Shown here: positions 1 through 8,256 of the stretch, piece after piece
How positions within the stretch are numbered: position 1 is the stretch's first letter
How the letters are laid out: every line of letters starts with the position of its first letter
DNA from: CAVTWH01 sp963738365
GTDB taxonomy: Bacteria; Actinomycetota; Actinomycetes; Mycobacteriales; Micromonosporaceae
Assembly: GCA_963738365.1 (NCBI GenBank)
Contig: CAVTWH010000006.1
Coordinates: 496,001-560,000 of the forward strand
Length of the DNA: 64,000 nucleotides
Direction of reading: 5' to 3'
The notes under the pieces: generated by a model
What the model was told of the DNA's origin: nothing
Seen by the model: only the letters and a program-made list of their open reading frames with translations
The model's database searches: none
Translations under genes and position numbers: made by a program

Positions 1-422
1 AGCGGCGGGCCCGGGCGCTGCTGGAGCAGTTCGGCGTGCTGGGCTTCGCCGACCGGGCGTACGGGACGCTGTCGGAGGGCGAGCGCAAGCGGGTGCAGAT
101 CGCCCGGGCCCTGATGACCGACCCGGAGCTGCTGCTGCTCGACGAGCCGGCGGCCGGGCTGGACCTGGGCGGCCGGGAGGACCTGGTCCGCCGCCTCGCC
201 GAGCTGGCCCAGGACCCGGACGCGCCGGCGACGGTGCTGGTCACCCACCACGTGGAGGAGATCCCGCCCGGCTTCACCCACGCCCTGCTGCTGCGCGACG
301 GCGCCGTGGTGGCCGCGGGCCCGGTGACCGAGACGGTCACCAGCGAGCACCTGTCCAAGACCTTCGGCCTGCCGCTGCGGGTGGAGTACCGCGACTCCCG
401 CTTCACCGCCCGCGCCGCCTGA
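1..422 (+). CDS. ABC transporter ATP-binding protein, C-terminal part (5' end outside window)
   Basis: The frame is open from the first base, so this is the end of a gene that begins upstream. The visible part holds the second half of an ABC ATPase: the signature motif LSEGERKRVQIARAL, a Walker B motif LLLLDEPAAGLD directly after it, and an H-loop histidine in VLVTHH. The last ~45 residues fall outside the ATPase core. The Walker A half is not in the window. The protein would power a membrane transporter or act as a soluble ABC protein; neither substrate nor partner can be told. It ends about 50 bases before the ribokinase gene. Confidence 0.9.
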   Translation, partial: RRARALLEQFGVLGFADRAYGTLSEGERKRVQIARALMTDPELLLLDEPAAGLDLGGREDLVRRLAELAQDPDAPATVLVTHHVEEIPPGFTHALLLRDGAVVAAGPVTETVTSEHLSKTFGLPLRVEYRDSRFTARAA

Positions 423-472
423 GCCCGGGCGGGGTGCTCGCGCGGCGGGGCGGGGCTGCCTACGCTGTGCCG

Positions 473-1384
473 GTGACAACGCCGGAGATCGTCGTCGTGG
501 GCAGCGCCAACATGGACCTGGTGGCCACCACCCCGAAGCTGCCCCGACCGGGGGAGACCACGCTGGGCCACGACTTCCGGCAGATCCCCGGCGGCAAGGG
601 CGCCAACCAGGCGATCGCGGCGGTCCGTGCCGGGGGCAGGGCGGGCCTGCTCGGCGCCATCGGCTCGGACTCCCTCGGCGTCACCGTCAAGGCCCGGCTC
701 ACCTCGGCCGGCGTGGACGTCTCCCAACTCCGGGTGGTCTACGGCATCTCCGGCGTCGCCCTGATCACCGTGGACGACGCGGGCGAGAACGTCATCGTGG
801 TGGTACCCGGCGCGAACGCCCACTTCCGTGACCTCACGGTTGCCGAGCTGGCCCGCATCGGGGCGGCCGACGTGGTGCTGGCCCAGCTGGAGACGCCGCG
901 CTCGACCACGCTGCGGGCGGCGCAGGCCGCCCGGGAGGCGGGTACCCGGATGGTGCTCAACGCCGCTCCGGCCCGTACCCTGCCGGACGGCCTGTACGAG
1001 CTGCTCGACCTGCTCGTGGTCAACCACCTGGAGGCCCAGCAGCTGGCCGGGCTGCCCGGCGCCGAGCCGGCCGCCCTGCTCGACGCGCTGCTCGCCCGGG
1101 TACCCGCCGTCGTGGTGACCCGTGGGGCGCACGGCGCCTGGCTGGGCCGGCGGGGTGGGGCGGCGCTGCACGTGCCGGCGCCGGTGATCGGCGCAGTGGA
1201 CACCACCGGGGCCGGCGACGCCTTCACCGGCGCGCTGGCCGTGGCCTGGGGCGAGGGGCGGGACCTGGCGGAGGCGGTGCGCTGGGCCTCGGCCGCCGGC
1301 GCCTGCGCGGCCCGCTCGCTGGGCGCCTCCAGCGCGCTGCCGCAGCGCCACGCCATCGACGAGTTGTACAGCGCCACCTACTGA
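473..1384 (+). CDS. rbsK: Ribokinase, PfkB family sugar kinase
   Basis: A PfkB-family kinase of about 303 residues, the normal length for ribokinase, which phosphorylates ribose at O5 with ATP. The N-terminus reads VVVGSANMDLV. PfkB signature 1 (GGKGANQAIAAVRAGG) lies near residue 42 and signature 2 (DTTGAGDAFTGALAVA, carrying the catalytic Asp) near residue 242. I start at GTG 473, because the frame upstream (from 434) encodes a non-conserved stretch. No ribose transporter is visible beside it, so another sugar of the ribokinase subfamily is possible. Confidence 0.88.
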   Translation: MTTPEIVVVGSANMDLVATTPKLPRPGETTLGHDFRQIPGGKGANQAIAAVRAGGRAGLLGAIGSDSLGVTVKARLTSAGVDVSQLRVVYGISGVALITVDDAGENVIVVVPGANAHFRDLTVAELARIGAADVVLAQLETPRSTTLRAAQAAREAGTRMVLNAAPARTLPDGLYELLDLLVVNHLEAQQLAGLPGAEPAALLDALLARVPAVVVTRGAHGAWLGRRGGAALHVPAPVIGAVDTTGAGDAFTGALAVAWGEGRDLAEAVRWASAAGACAARSLGASSALPQRHAIDELYSATY

Positions 1385-1441
1385 GCCGGATCGGGGGGAT
1401 ACCTGAGGACGGCAGTGGCGGGGGCGAGCCATGCTCGGGGT

Positions 1442-1816
1442 ATGCGCCTGTTGCTGAACGTCCTGTGGTTGATCTTCTTCGGCTGGTTCATCGCCCTGGC
1501 CTACGCCGTGGCCGGGCTGATCTGCTTCGTGCTGATCGTGACGATCCCGTTCGGGGTGGCGTCGTTCCGGATCGCCAACTACTCGCTCTGGCCGTTCGGC
1601 CGGGAACTTCACCGCAAGCCGGGCGCGGGCGCCGGCTCCGCGGTCGGCAACGTCATCTGGATCCTGGTGGCCGGCTGGTGGCTGGCGCTGGGGCACATCG
1701 TGACGGCGGTGGCCCAGTTCGTGACCATCATCGGCATCCCGTTCGGCATCGCCAACATCAAGCTGGTGCCGGTGTCGCTCACCCCGCTCGGCCACGAGAT
1801 CCGTGACATACCCTGA
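1442..1816 (+). CDS. YccF-domain inner membrane protein
   Basis: A membrane protein of 124 residues with an internal duplication: two hydrophobic hairpins, each followed by a related motif, IPFGVASFRIA near residue 38 and IGIPFGIANIKL near residue 98. This duplicated pattern is typical of the YccF (DUF307) family, whose function is unknown. I start at ATG 1442 because the protein then begins at the first membrane segment; the in-frame ATG at 1415 would add nine non-conserved residues. It ends five bases before the enoyl-CoA hydratase and may be cotranscribed with it. Confidence 0.8.
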   Translation: MRLLLNVLWLIFFGWFIALAYAVAGLICFVLIVTIPFGVASFRIANYSLWPFGRELHRKPGAGAGSAVGNVIWILVAGWWLALGHIVTAVAQFVTIIGIPFGIANIKLVPVSLTPLGHEIRDIP

Positions 1817-1821
1817 GCCTC

Positions 1822-2589
1822 ATGCTGGTGGACATCGAAGTCTCCGACGGGATCGGCACCCTGCGGCTGGACCGGCCGCCGATGAACGCGCTCAACATCG
1901 ACATCCAGGAGCGCATCCGGGCGGCGGCGCACCAGCTCGCCGAGGATGCCGGGGTGGCTGCCGTGGTGGTCTACGGCGGGGAGAAGGTGTTCGCGGCGGG
2001 CGCCGACATCAAGGAGATGGCGGCGATGTCGTATGTGGACATGGCCGCCCGGGCGGTGGCCCTCTCCTCGGCCCTGGACGCGGTGGCCCGCATCCCGAAG
2101 CCGGTGGTCGCCGCGATCAACGGGTACGCCCTGGGCGGCGGCTGCGAGCTGGCGCTGGCCTGTGACTGGCGGGTGGCCGCGCAGGACGCCAAGCTCGGCC
2201 AGCCGGAGATCAACCTCGGGGTGATCCCGGGCGCCGGGGGGACCCAGCGGCTGGCCCGGCTGGTGGGCCCGGCCCGGGCCAAGGACATCGTCTTGTCCGG
2301 CCGGCTGGTGGCGGCCGACGAGGCGCTGGCGATCGGCCTGGTGGACCGGGTGGTCCCGGCCGACGAGGTCTACACCGCCGCCCGGGCGCTGGTGGCCCGC
2401 TACGTCGGCGGTCCCGCCGTGGCGCTGCGCGCCGCCAAGCAGGCGATCGACGGTGGCCTGTCCATGGACCTGGCCGCCGGCCTGGCCTGGGAGAGCCAGC
2501 TGTTCGCCGGCCTGTTCGCCACCGACGACCGGCGCGAGGGCATGGCGGCGTTCGTGGCGAAGCGCCGCCCCGACTTCACCGGGCGCTGA
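1822..2589 (+). CDS. Enoyl-CoA hydratase/isomerase family protein
   Basis: A crotonase-fold protein of 255 residues, the usual length for monofunctional enoyl-CoA hydratase, which adds water to 2-enoyl-CoA in fatty acid or amino acid breakdown. The oxyanion-hole segments AGADIKEM and GYALGGGCELA are present. The first catalytic Glu is in GQPEINLGVIPGAGGTQRL (near residue 128). The second catalytic Glu position of classical hydratases appears to be Asp here (AKDIVLSG), so the reaction is less certain. The electron transfer flavoprotein genes 3 kb downstream fit a beta-oxidation setting, though they are not in one operon. Confidence 0.85.
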   Translation: MLVDIEVSDGIGTLRLDRPPMNALNIDIQERIRAAAHQLAEDAGVAAVVVYGGEKVFAAGADIKEMAAMSYVDMAARAVALSSALDAVARIPKPVVAAINGYALGGGCELALACDWRVAAQDAKLGQPEINLGVIPGAGGTQRLARLVGPARAKDIVLSGRLVAADEALAIGLVDRVVPADEVYTAARALVARYVGGPAVALRAAKQAIDGGLSMDLAAGLAWESQLFAGLFATDDRREGMAAFVAKRRPDFTGR

Positions 2590-2660
2590 CCGGCTCCGGT
2601 ACGGCGACGCGCGGTGCCCGGTCGATGGAAGTGAACGACTCTCACGTATTCTGACGCCGT

Positions 2661-2682
2661 CCGGCTACCAGTCGGTAGCTGG
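2661..2682 (+). promoter_or_regulatory. Inverted repeat upstream of the ThDP enzyme gene
   Basis: GCTACC and GGTAGC face each other across AGTC (2664-2679), and the pairing extends outward by a G-T pair and two C-G pairs. It ends 25 bases before the start codon. It could be an operator or a small 5' UTR hairpin; no regulator is encoded beside it. Confidence 0.35.
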
Positions 2683-2707
2683 ACCGGAGCGAGAAGGGAA
2701 CCGGCCG

Positions 2708-4327
2708 ATGGGCGAGCTGGTCAGCGGGCACGGAGGCGAGTTGGCCCTGGCGGCGCTACGGGAGTACGGGGTGGGTGCGATGTTCACCCTCTCCGGTGGA
2801 CACGTCTTCCCGCTCTACGACGCCGCGCACTCCACCGGCTTCCCGCTCTACGACGTCCGGCACGAGCAGTCCGCGGTCTTCGCCGCTGAGGCGGTGGCCA
2901 AGCTGACCCGCCGCCCGGGGCTCGCCGTGCTCACCGCCGGTCCCGGCGTCACCAACGGCATCTCCGGGCTGACCAGCGCGTACTTCAATGCCGCCCCGGT
3001 GGTGGTACTGGGCGGGCGGGCACCGGCGTTCCGCTGGGGCGCCGGCAGCCTGCAGGAGATGGACCACGTGCCGCTGGTCGCCCCGGTCACCAAGCACGCC
3101 GCCACGGTCCTCGCCACCGACGACATCCCGGCCGCCGTGGGTACCGCGCTTACCGCCGCGCTCACCGCCCACCGGGGGCCGGTCTTCCTGGACTTCCCGT
3201 TGGAGGTGATCTTCGGCGCCGGTGAGGCCGCACTGCCCAAGCCGGAGGTCCCGCTGGTCGAACCGGACCCGGACGAGGTCGCCCGGGCCGCCACGCTGCT
3301 CGCCTCCGCCATCCGGCCGGTCATCATCGCCGGCTCCGACGTGTACGCCGGTGACGCCGTCGCCGCCCTGCGGGAGGCCGCCGAGGCACTGGACGTGCCG
3401 GTCTTCACCAACGGCATGGGCCGCGGCGCGCTGCCCCCCGGCCACCGGCTCGCCTTCGCCAAGTCCCGGCGGGCCGCCCTGGGCGGCGCCGACGTGGTGG
3501 TCGTGGTGGGTACCCCGCTGGACTTCCGGCTCTCCTTCGGCGACTTCGGCGACGCCCTGGTGGTGCACGTCGTGGACGCGCCCAGCCAGCGCGCCCAGCA
3601 CGTCAAGACGGCCGCCTCCCCGGCCGGTGACCTGCGCCTGATCCTCACCGCGCTGGCCGACCACACCGGCCCCCGGGAGGACCACCGGGACTGGATCGAC
3701 ACGCTGCGGGTCAGCGAGGAGAAGGCGAAGCAGCGCGACGCCGAGGCGATGCTCGCCGACAGCGACCCGATCCGCCCCGCCCGGGTCTACGGCGAACTGC
3801 GCCAGGTGCTCGACCCGGACGCGGTGACCATCGGCGACGGCGGCGACTTCGTCTCCTACGCCGGCCGCTACCTGGAGCCCACCACCCCGGGCAGCTGGCT
3901 CGACCCGGGCCCGTACGGCTGCCTCGGCACCGGCATGGGGTACGCCCTCGGCGCCCGGGTCACCTACCCCGACCGCCAGGTCTGCGTCCTGATGGGCGAC
4001 GGCGCCGCCGGCTTCTCCCTGATGGACGTGGAGTCCCTGGTACGCCAGCGGCTGCCCGTGGTGATCGTGGTCGGCAACAACGGCGCCTGGGGCCTGGAGA
4101 AGCACCCCATGCAGGCCATGTACGGCTACACGGTGGCCGCCGACCTGCAGCCGGGGCTGCGCTACGACGAGGTGGTGCGCGCCCTGGGCGGCGCCGGTGA
4201 GACGGTCGCCGACGCCGACCAGCTCGGCCCCGCCCTGCGCCGGGCCTTCGACTCCGGCGTCCCGTACCTGGTCAACGTGCTCACCGACCCGACGGACGCG
4301 TACCCCCGCTCGGCGAACCTGGCCTAA
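2708..4327 (+). CDS. Thiamine diphosphate enzyme, acetolactate synthase-like large subunit
   Basis: A protein of 539 residues with the three-domain layout of ThDP enzymes of the acetohydroxyacid synthase family. The catalytic Glu is in DVRHEQSAVF (near residue 52). The ThDP motif is MGDGAAGFS followed by NN in VVGNNGAWG (near residues 432-460). ATG 2708 follows a GAAGGGAA ribosome site; the longer open frame upstream is not protein-like. It resembles the IlvG-type paralogues of actinobacteria, and no small subunit follows. The classic enzyme is encoded by ilvB at 35331. Oxalyl-CoA decarboxylase or another ThDP carboligase remains possible. Its stop overlaps the stop of the opposing gene. Confidence 0.78.
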   Translation: MGELVSGHGGELALAALREYGVGAMFTLSGGHVFPLYDAAHSTGFPLYDVRHEQSAVFAAEAVAKLTRRPGLAVLTAGPGVTNGISGLTSAYFNAAPVVVLGGRAPAFRWGAGSLQEMDHVPLVAPVTKHAATVLATDDIPAAVGTALTAALTAHRGPVFLDFPLEVIFGAGEAALPKPEVPLVEPDPDEVARAATLLASAIRPVIIAGSDVYAGDAVAALREAAEALDVPVFTNGMGRGALPPGHRLAFAKSRRAALGGADVVVVVGTPLDFRLSFGDFGDALVVHVVDAPSQRAQHVKTAASPAGDLRLILTALADHTGPREDHRDWIDTLRVSEEKAKQRDAEAMLADSDPIRPARVYGELRQVLDPDAVTIGDGGDFVSYAGRYLEPTTPGSWLDPGPYGCLGTGMGYALGARVTYPDRQVCVLMGDGAAGFSLMDVESLVRQRLPVVIVVGNNGAWGLEKHPMQAMYGYTVAADLQPGLRYDEVVRALGGAGETVADADQLGPALRRAFDSGVPYLVNVLTDPTDAYPRSANLA

Positions 4328-4740
4328 CGCCCGGGCGGCTCAGGGTCCGGCGGGTCCCGCCGGTCCCGGCGGCGCAGCTCGTCCTCGCGGCGGCGCAGGT
4401 CGGCCTCCCAGCGGCGGAGCAGGTCGACGTCTTCGGGGCTGGCCGGGGCGGCGGAGCCGCCGAGGGCGCGGAGGAACTCCGGGTCGTCGTCCGGCGGTCG
4501 GCTGACCGGCGCACCGGCGCCGCCCGGGTGCCCGTGCACGGCACCGGCCGGGACGGCCACCGGGCGACCGGCGAGGAACCAGGCCACCCCGCCGATCGGG
4601 GTGAAGAAGACGATGATCAGCGCCCAGACCACCCGGGGCAGGGCGCGGATCTCCTCGGCGGGTACCGAGAGACAGTCGATCAACGCGGTGGCCAGCACCA
4701 CGAGATCAACGAGCGCGAAGAGGACCAGCAGCCGACCCAT
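4324..4740 (-). CDS. Small membrane protein with phospholipase D nuclease N-terminal-like domain
   Basis: A protein of 138 residues with two transmembrane helices in the first 60 residues (LLVLFALVDLVVLATALID and VVWALIIVFFTPIGGVAWF). The segment ending in PIGGVAWFLAGRP is characteristic of the PLDc_N family, found at the front of cardiolipin synthases and as stand-alone proteins. The C-terminal half is soluble and charged, with a predicted helix rich in Arg and Glu. Its function is unknown. The gene converges on the ThDP enzyme gene and shares two bases of the stop codons with it (TAA/TAG, 4324-4327). Confidence 0.72.
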   Translation of the reverse strand: MGRLLVLFALVDLVVLATALIDCLSVPAEEIRALPRVVWALIIVFFTPIGGVAWFLAGRPVAVPAGAVHGHPGGAGAPVSRPPDDDPEFLRALGGSAAPASPEDVDLLRRWEADLRRREDELRRRDRRDPPDPEPPGR

Positions 4741-4744
4741 GCGG

Positions 4745-5107
4745 TCAACGTAGTACCACGAGCGCCGTCCCGACCACTGCGCAGCCGACCGTGAAGGCGG
4801 CGGTGAACGGCAGGCTGCGCCCCGGGTCCGGGGGCGGATGGGTGGCCATCGCCCGGATCCGGCGCTGGCCGACCGCCAGCGCGGCGGTCCAGGCCAGCGT
4901 GGCCAGGCCGACGGCCACCGCCGCGACCCAGTCGGCGAGACCGCTGGTGGCCAGCTTGACCAGCAGCAGTGCGCACAGGGTCTGGGTCAGCCCGGTCCGG
5001 CGCCAGGCCAGGCGGGTGCGCTCCCGGCTGGCCGGATTGACCCGGCGCGGCCCCGCCGGTGGTCGCGGCCCGGTTGGTGGCGGCGTGGGGGGTGGTGGCC
5101 CGGTCAC
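4745..5107 (-). CDS. DUF202 family membrane protein
   Basis: A protein of 120 residues with a Pro-rich N-terminus, then ASRERTRLAWRRTGLTQ, the hallmark opening of DUF202 proteins, then three hydrophobic segments. The function is unknown. Its start overlaps the stop of the upstream gene by four bases (ATGA at 5104-5107), so the two genes are translationally coupled. Related pairs of short DUF202 proteins occur side by side in many actinobacteria. Confidence 0.75.
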   Translation of the reverse strand: MTGPPPPTPPPTGPRPPAGPRRVNPASRERTRLAWRRTGLTQTLCALLLVKLATSGLADWVAAVAVGLATLAWTAALAVGQRRIRAMATHPPPDPGRSLPFTAAFTVGCAVVGTALVVLR

Positions 5108-5550
5108 CGGTGGCCGGGCAGCACGGCGCCCGCGATCAGCAGGACGGCGCCGGCCGCCACGGTGAGCGCCAGGATGGCCGGGAAGCGGGACGGCGGCAGC
5201 GGCCGGTCCTGCCGGATGGCCGCCTCGCAGCGGGTCCAGTGGTCCACCGCCCGGATCGCCACCGCGGCGCCGAGCAGCATCAGCGCCACGGCGAGCACCG
5301 TGCGCAGGCCCGGAACGTGCAGCTCGGGCAGGAAGCCGGCGACCGCCAGGCCGCCGCCCAGCAGCGCCAGGGCAGTACGGATCCAGGCCAGGAAGGTTCG
5401 TTCGTTGGCCAGCGAGAAGCGGTAGTCGGGGGTGGTGCCCACCTCCCGTACCTCACGCGGGTCGAACCAGCGGCGCACGGCCGCCCTGACGCCGGCGATC
5501 ACGCTGTCGATTATCGCGGGGTGGCCGGGCGCGTCCGGCCGTCGTGACAT
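5104..5550 (-). CDS. YidH/DUF202 family membrane protein
   Basis: A protein of 148 residues with the DUF202 core DYRFSLANERTFLAWIRTAL (near residue 42) followed by three transmembrane segments. The N-terminus is basic and cytoplasmic. It is the first gene of a coupled two-gene unit with the next DUF202 protein. No function is established for the family. The 180 bases upstream, toward etfB, form a divergent promoter region. Confidence 0.8.
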   Translation of the reverse strand: MSRRPDAPGHPAIIDSVIAGVRAAVRRWFDPREVREVGTTPDYRFSLANERTFLAWIRTALALLGGGLAVAGFLPELHVPGLRTVLAVALMLLGAAVAIRAVDHWTRCEAAIRQDRPLPPSRFPAILALTVAAGAVLLIAGAVLPGHR

Positions 5551-5730
5551 CTTTCACGCGACGCTGCCGTGGAGCACAAGCTACCAATGGGTAACATCGG
5601 TGATCTGGGCGGTTGTCCGGCGGGCGGGCGTTGACCTGCTGTGCGGCCCGCGACCGGCGCCGCCTACTCTGCGTTGGGAGTACCCCGCATCACCCAGCGC
5701 AGCCCCAGCCGAGGAGGTCGTCGAAGCGCG

Positions 5731-6510
5731 ATGAATATTGTCGTTCTCGTCAAGCAGGTGCCGGACTCCGGCGGCGACCGCAGCCTGCGCAGTGACGACC
5801 ACACCATCGACCGCGGGTCGGCGGGCAACGTCATCAACGAGATGGACGAGTACGCCCTCGAGGAGGCGCTGAAGGTCCAGGAGGCGGTGGGCGGCGAAGT
5901 GACCGTGCTGACCGTCGGCCCGGCCCAGGCCGGCGAGGCCATCCGCAAGGCCCTGTCGATGGGCCCGGACAAGGCCGTCCACGTGCTGGACGACGCCCTG
6001 CACGGCTCCTGCGCGCTGGGTACCTCCACCGTCATCGCGGCCGCCCTGCGGCGGCTCAACCCGGACCTCGTGCTGGCCGGCGCCGAGTCCACCGACGCCC
6101 GCGGCCAGCTGCTGCCGCACATGCTGGCCGAGCGGCTGGGCATCGCCGCCCTCACCGGCGCGCGCAAGCTCACCGTCGACGGCGCCACCCTCACCATCGA
6201 ACGGCAGACCGAGGAGGGCTACGAGGTGGTCACCGCCGCCACCCCGGCCATCGTGTCGGTCTGGGACACCATCAACGAGCCGCGGTACCCCTCCTTCAAG
6301 GGCATCATGGCGGCCAAGAAGAAGCCGCTGGACGTACTGAGCCTGGCTGACCTGGGCATCGACGCCGGGCAGGTGGGCTTCGCCGGGGCCAGCAGCGAGG
6401 TGGTCGAGGCCGCCCGGCGCCCGGCCCGGCAGTCCGGCACCAAGGTCACCGACGACGGCACCGGCGGCGCCGCCCTCGTCGAGTTCCTCAGCTCCGAGAA
6501 GTTCGTGTGA
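5731..6510 (+). CDS. etfB: Electron transfer flavoprotein subunit beta
   Basis: The beta subunit of the ETF heterodimer, which carries electrons from acyl-CoA dehydrogenases to the membrane; it binds AMP. It has 259 residues, a normal length. The N-terminus MNIVVLVKQVPD is typical, and the conserved loop VLAGAESTDARGQLLPHMLAE lies near residue 110. ATG 5731 follows GAGGAGG at 5711-5717 with a rather long spacer; no closer site is seen. etfA starts 24 bases downstream, forming the usual operon. Confidence 0.95.
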   Translation: MNIVVLVKQVPDSGGDRSLRSDDHTIDRGSAGNVINEMDEYALEEALKVQEAVGGEVTVLTVGPAQAGEAIRKALSMGPDKAVHVLDDALHGSCALGTSTVIAAALRRLNPDLVLAGAESTDARGQLLPHMLAERLGIAALTGARKLTVDGATLTIERQTEEGYEVVTAATPAIVSVWDTINEPRYPSFKGIMAAKKKPLDVLSLADLGIDAGQVGFAGASSEVVEAARRPARQSGTKVTDDGTGGAALVEFLSSEKFV

Positions 6511-6534
6511 CGGGCCAGCAGGGAGATTTTCGTC

Positions 6535-7491
6535 ATGGCTGAAGTACTCGTACTAGCCGAGTCGGCCGGCGGCACCGTCAAGAAGGTGACGCTGGAGCTG
6601 CTCACCCTGGCCCGTACCCTGGGCGAGGTCTCCGCCGTCGTGCTCGGCCCCCCCGGCACCGCGGCCGGGATCACCGACAAGCTCGCCGAGTACGGCGCGG
6701 CCACGGTCTACGTCGCCGAGTCCGACGACCTGGCCGGTTACCTGGTCGCGCCGAAGGCGGCCGTGCTGGCCGAGCTGATCCGGGCGAAGAACCCGGCCGC
6801 CGTGCTGCTGCCCTCCTCCCAGGAGGGCAAGGAGATCGCCGGCCGGCTGGCCGTCAAGCTGGACAACGGCGTCCTCACCGACGTCTCCGCCCTGGCTTCG
6901 GACGGCACCGCCACCCAGGTCGTCTTCGCCGGCTCCACCATCGTCACCTCCCGGGTCAGCCGGGGCTTCCCGCTGGTGACCCTGCGCCCGAACTCACTCA
7001 CCCCCAGCCCGGCCCCGGCCGCCGGCACCGTGGTCGCCGTCGAGGCGAACGTGTCCGCCGACGCCAAGCTGGCGCAGGTGGTCGAGCGCAAGGTCGAGCA
7101 GAAGGGCTCCCGCCCGGAGCTGACCGAGGCGTCCGTGGTCGTCTCCGGCGGCCGGGGCGTGGCCAGCGCGGACAACTTCAAGCTGGTCGAGGAGCTGGCC
7201 GACCTGCTCGGCGGCGCCGTCGGGGCGTCCCGGGCGGCGGTGGACTCCGGCTTCTACCCGCACCAGTTCCAGGTCGGGCAGACCGGCAAGACCGTCTCCC
7301 CGCAGCTGTACGTGGCGCTGGGCATCTCCGGCGCGATCCAGCACCGGGCCGGCATGCAGACCTCGAAGACCATCGTCGCGGTGAACAAGGACGGCGAGGC
7401 GCCGATCTTCGAGCTGGCCGACTTCGGCGTGGTGGGCGACCTGTTCAAGGTGGTACCCCAGGCCGCCGAGGAGATCCGCAAGCGCAAGTAG
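6535..7491 (+). CDS. etfA: Electron transfer flavoprotein subunit alpha
   Basis: The FAD-binding alpha subunit of ETF, 318 residues. The C-terminal FAD domain is clear: GISGAIQHRAGMQTSKTIVA and EAPIFELADFGVVGDLF (near residues 260-305). The Arg and Ser/Thr residues that contact FAD in known ETFs are present in this segment. It lies directly behind etfB and is followed by a strong stem-loop at 7506-7538. Confidence 0.95.
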   Translation: MAEVLVLAESAGGTVKKVTLELLTLARTLGEVSAVVLGPPGTAAGITDKLAEYGAATVYVAESDDLAGYLVAPKAAVLAELIRAKNPAAVLLPSSQEGKEIAGRLAVKLDNGVLTDVSALASDGTATQVVFAGSTIVTSRVSRGFPLVTLRPNSLTPSPAPAAGTVVAVEANVSADAKLAQVVERKVEQKGSRPELTEASVVVSGGRGVASADNFKLVEELADLLGGAVGASRAAVDSGFYPHQFQVGQTGKTVSPQLYVALGISGAIQHRAGMQTSKTIVAVNKDGEAPIFELADFGVVGDLFKVVPQAAEEIRKRK

Positions 7492-7505
7492 GACCGTCGC
7501 ACCGC

Positions 7506-7538
7506 GAGGGCGCCCGCCGGTAGCCGGCGGGCGCCCTC
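7506..7538. terminator. Bidirectional stem-loop terminator between etfA and the DUF1684 gene
   Basis: A perfect 15-bp stem (7506-7520 with 7524-7538) closes a 3-base loop TAG. It sits 14 bases after etfA and about 20 bases after the end of the opposing gene. There is no T-tract, as is usual in high-GC actinobacteria. Confidence 0.75.
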
Positions 7539-7559
7539 CGCGCGTGCGGTGTGCCAGGT

Positions 7560-8141
7560 TCACTGGTACGCGCGTTCGCCGGCCTCGACCGGGACGGGCA
7601 GGCGGTTCTCCTCGGGCGCCAGCGGGCAGGCCCACCGGTCGTCGTAGGCGCAGCTCGGGTTGTACGCGTAGGCGAAGTCCAGCCGCACCTGGTCGGCGCC
7701 GAGCAGCGTGACGCCCCGCCCGAAGGTGCCCTTCACCGTGTCGGTGAGGTAGCGCCCGGCACCGTAGGCGCCGCCGGGCCGGCCGCAGCTGTCGTCCCGG
7801 AACGGCAGGAACAGCCCACCGCCGTAGGCGTCCAGCCAGAACAGGGTCAGCGCTCCCCACGGGGTGTCCGCCACGCCGACCCGGCGGTAACGCAGCACCC
7901 CGTCCGCACCACCCGTGTCGATCTCCAGGCTGCCCCCGGCCGGGCGTAGCGGCGCCTGGCAGGCGTACCCCCCGGTGTCGGGGAAGTAGCGCAGGCCGGT
8001 GAAGCCGGGCCGGTGCACGGGCGACTGGGGGTGGGTGGCGAACAGCTCGTCGCGGGCGGCCCGGAAGCCCGCCAGGTCGAGGTCGGACAGGTACATCCCG
8101 GCGACCCGGGCGCGCCAGTCGGCGAGCTGCAGCATCTGCAT
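7560..8141 (-). CDS. DUF1684 domain-containing protein
   Basis: A soluble protein of about 193 residues. It opens with LQLADWRARVAGMY and ends with a conserved block, LDFAYAYNPSCAYDDRWACPLAPEENR, rich in Cys and aromatic residues and typical of DUF1684. Its function is unknown. I start at ATG 8141; a TTG at 8195 in the same frame would add 18 residues of low-complexity sequence. The gene is divergent from the cysteine desulfurase gene and converges on etfA. Confidence 0.75.
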   Translation of the reverse strand: MQMLQLADWRARVAGMYLSDLDLAGFRAARDELFATHPQSPVHRPGFTGLRYFPDTGGYACQAPLRPAGGSLEIDTGGADGVLRYRRVGVADTPWGALTLFWLDAYGGGLFLPFRDDSCGRPGGAYGAGRYLTDTVKGTFGRGVTLLGADQVRLDFAYAYNPSCAYDDRWACPLAPEENRLPVPVEAGERAYQ

Positions 8142-8256
8142 ACCGGCAGTCAACCCCGCCGCGGCCGGCGCCACCAGCCCGGCCGGCAGGGGCAAAGGAT
8201 GGGCGTGGGCGACTCGGTGCGGCGGTCGGGTCGGGCAGGTGGCTACGCTGAGGACG

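Noticed and set aside
2756..4105. Long open frame opposite the ThDP enzyme (449 codons)
   Set aside because: It is antisense to a clear enzyme gene. Its His/Gly/Val/Asp-rich translation is the typical shadow of GC-rich codons, with no domain pattern.
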